Assembly: GCA_029817715.1 (NCBI GenBank) | Contig: JARUPY010000387.1 | Location: forward strand, 2,728,001 to 2,792,000 | Direction: 5' to 3' | DNA from: Melastoma dodecandrum | Lineage: Eukaryota > Streptophyta > Magnoliopsida > Myrtales > Melastomataceae | Length of the DNA: 64,000 bases | In this document: piece after piece, positions 63,030 to 64,000 of the stretch | Layout: the number at the start of each line of letters is the position of its first letter | How positions within the stretch are numbered: the stretch's first letter is position 1 | Position numbers and translations under genes: made by a program | The notes under the pieces: model-generated | The model's database searches: none | Seen by the model: the letters and a program-made list of their open reading frames with translations, nothing else | Told to the model about the DNA's origin: nothing

Positions 63030-63720
63030 CGTAGTTTACTACTTAATACTAAAATTAAGTAGTAAATTTTACTAAAAGTTGACCGTTACTACTCAAGTCA
63101 ACGCAAAAGTAGTAAAAAAAGTAGTAAATTTTACTACTTATCGGTCTTATTTTAGTAAAGTCAACGCAAATGTAGTATGAAATGTCGTAAATTTTACTAC
63201 TTTTGGAACTGTTCACCGCAATGCAATTTTACTACTTTTACGCTGACTTTACTAAAACCTCATTATTTAGTAAAGTCAACGTAGAAGTAGTAAAAAAAGT
63301 AGTAAAATTTACTACTTTTTTACTACATATGCGTTGACTTTACTAAAAAAACCACACTTTTAGTAAAGTCAACGTAATAGTAGTAAAAAAAGTAGTAAAT
63401 TTTACTACTTTTAACTGTACAAATTATGTCAATAAGTAGTAATTATTTACTACTTTCGTTGTGATTTTCAGTAAAATTATGTTTGAGTTGGTAAAATTGG
63501 TAGTAAATAGGTAGGGTTTGTCGTAAATGTTTACTACTTTAAGCATGTTTTTACTAAAATAAGTAGTAAATTGTCACTACTTTATAGGCGTTGACTAAGA
63601 AATTTTACTACTTTGAACAGTGTTTCCGAACCTAACTCCGAACCTAATTATTCTAAATGTTGATGTGAAATGACTTTTTTACCCGGTTACTAGTATTATT
63701 ACTACTTTACTGAAACTAGT
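63030..63720. repeat. Dense array of TAGTAAA/TTTACTA and AGTAAAGTCAACG repeats in both orientations
   Basis: AGTAAAGTCAACG occurs at about 63155, 63268 and 63361, its reverse complement CG(T/C)TGACTTTACTAAA at about 63240 and 63332, and the palindromic GTAGTAAATTTTACTAC-type words many times. Mixed-orientation short repeats over hundreds of bases are typical of transposon subterminal regions. No terminal inverted repeat or target duplication is visible, since the partner end would lie outside the window. Confidence 0.75.
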
Positions 63721-64000
63721 CCTCCATTTCGTTCGAAGACGTTTTCGTTCCCGCCGCCGATCGTCTTCCTTCCCTCTCCGAACCCATTCCTTCCGTTTGG
63801 TTCGCCGTTGCTGTGGAAGTCGAGGCGGGTCTCCTAGTTTGGACGACAAGGACATCAGGTGGTCGTCCTCTCCCTTTCTCGACCATTTTCTTCTGCCATT
63901 ACGGTTTAGGGCTGGAACGGGTAGGATATTAGGTGGTCGCCCGACGCGGTAAGTTGGGTTTTTTTCTGCATTGTGGTTTCGTTATTGGTTTAGTTGAGTC
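63721..64000 (+). other. GC-richer tail with a possible non-coding first exon
   Basis: From 63725 the composition shifts to CG- and pyrimidine-rich (CGTTCCCGCCGCCGATCG), as in plant 5' leaders. GACGCG|GTAAGTTGGG at about 63950 is a strong splice donor followed by a T-rich stretch. It could be the first exon of a gene running right, or a gene fragment carried by the repeat-bounded element. A short near-repeat ATCAGGTGGTCGTCC/ATTAGGTGGTCGCCC lies at about 63854 and 63929. Confidence 0.35.

Overview
The window is nuclear DNA from a flowering plant, most likely a eudicot. It contains intron-rich genes with GT-AG introns, plastid and mitochondrial housekeeping proteins whose closest remembered relatives are plant proteins, a plant class III peroxidase, and several plant-type LTR retrotransposons and Mutator-like elements. 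All exon coordinates were read by eye from splice sites and reading-frame continuity, so single-base errors are possible. The species cannot be named from the sequence alone.

Six host genes look intact: an importin-11-like nuclear transport receptor (7049-18552, +), a mitochondrial succinate/fumarate carrier (20118-21604, +), chlorophyll synthase (22212-25583, -), a secretory class III peroxidase (30768-31930, +), AMP deaminase (50899-56284, +) and the cytochrome c oxidase copper chaperone SCO1 (60176-62458, -). A receptor-like LRR protein pseudogene (about 3540-6645, +) is broken by stops and by a retrotransposon. They share no pathway, as expected for a plant chromosome, although three serve organelle function.

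Layout: 1-2418 holds reverse-strand ORFs and a tRNA-Met primer site resembling an endogenous pararetrovirus or retroelement. 3.5-6.6 kb is the LRR pseudogene carrying a pol-less copia element. 7-25.6 kb is gene-dense and carries four small Mutator-like elements, two in importin introns and one ending about 75 bp before the carrier start codon. A 1.1-kb Mutator-like element with 256-bp inverted repeats and a GC-rich interior (a Pack-MULE candidate) lies at 25744-26848. 28-30 kb has a broken small ORF, a retroelement-like block and a cluster of TGCAGCTGCA palindromes. After the peroxidase come a decayed copia element (32218-36038) and a young non-autonomous gypsy element of 12.3 kb (37259-49591) with 3.3-kb LTRs and an ATTAT target duplication. 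Between AMP deaminase and SCO1 lies a reverse-strand relative of that element's LTR. The right edge repeats part of the peroxidase promoter and then enters an array of TAGTAAA-type repeats.

The most distinctive signals are: (i) small Mutator-like elements with 9-10-bp target duplications, several packed with short GC-rich palindromes; (ii) the Pack-MULE candidate; (iii) mosaic identity between the two long LTRs, pointing to gene conversion; (iv) a 688-bp tandem repeat that duplicates the tail of pol inside the gypsy element; and (v) the distant copy of the peroxidase promoter.
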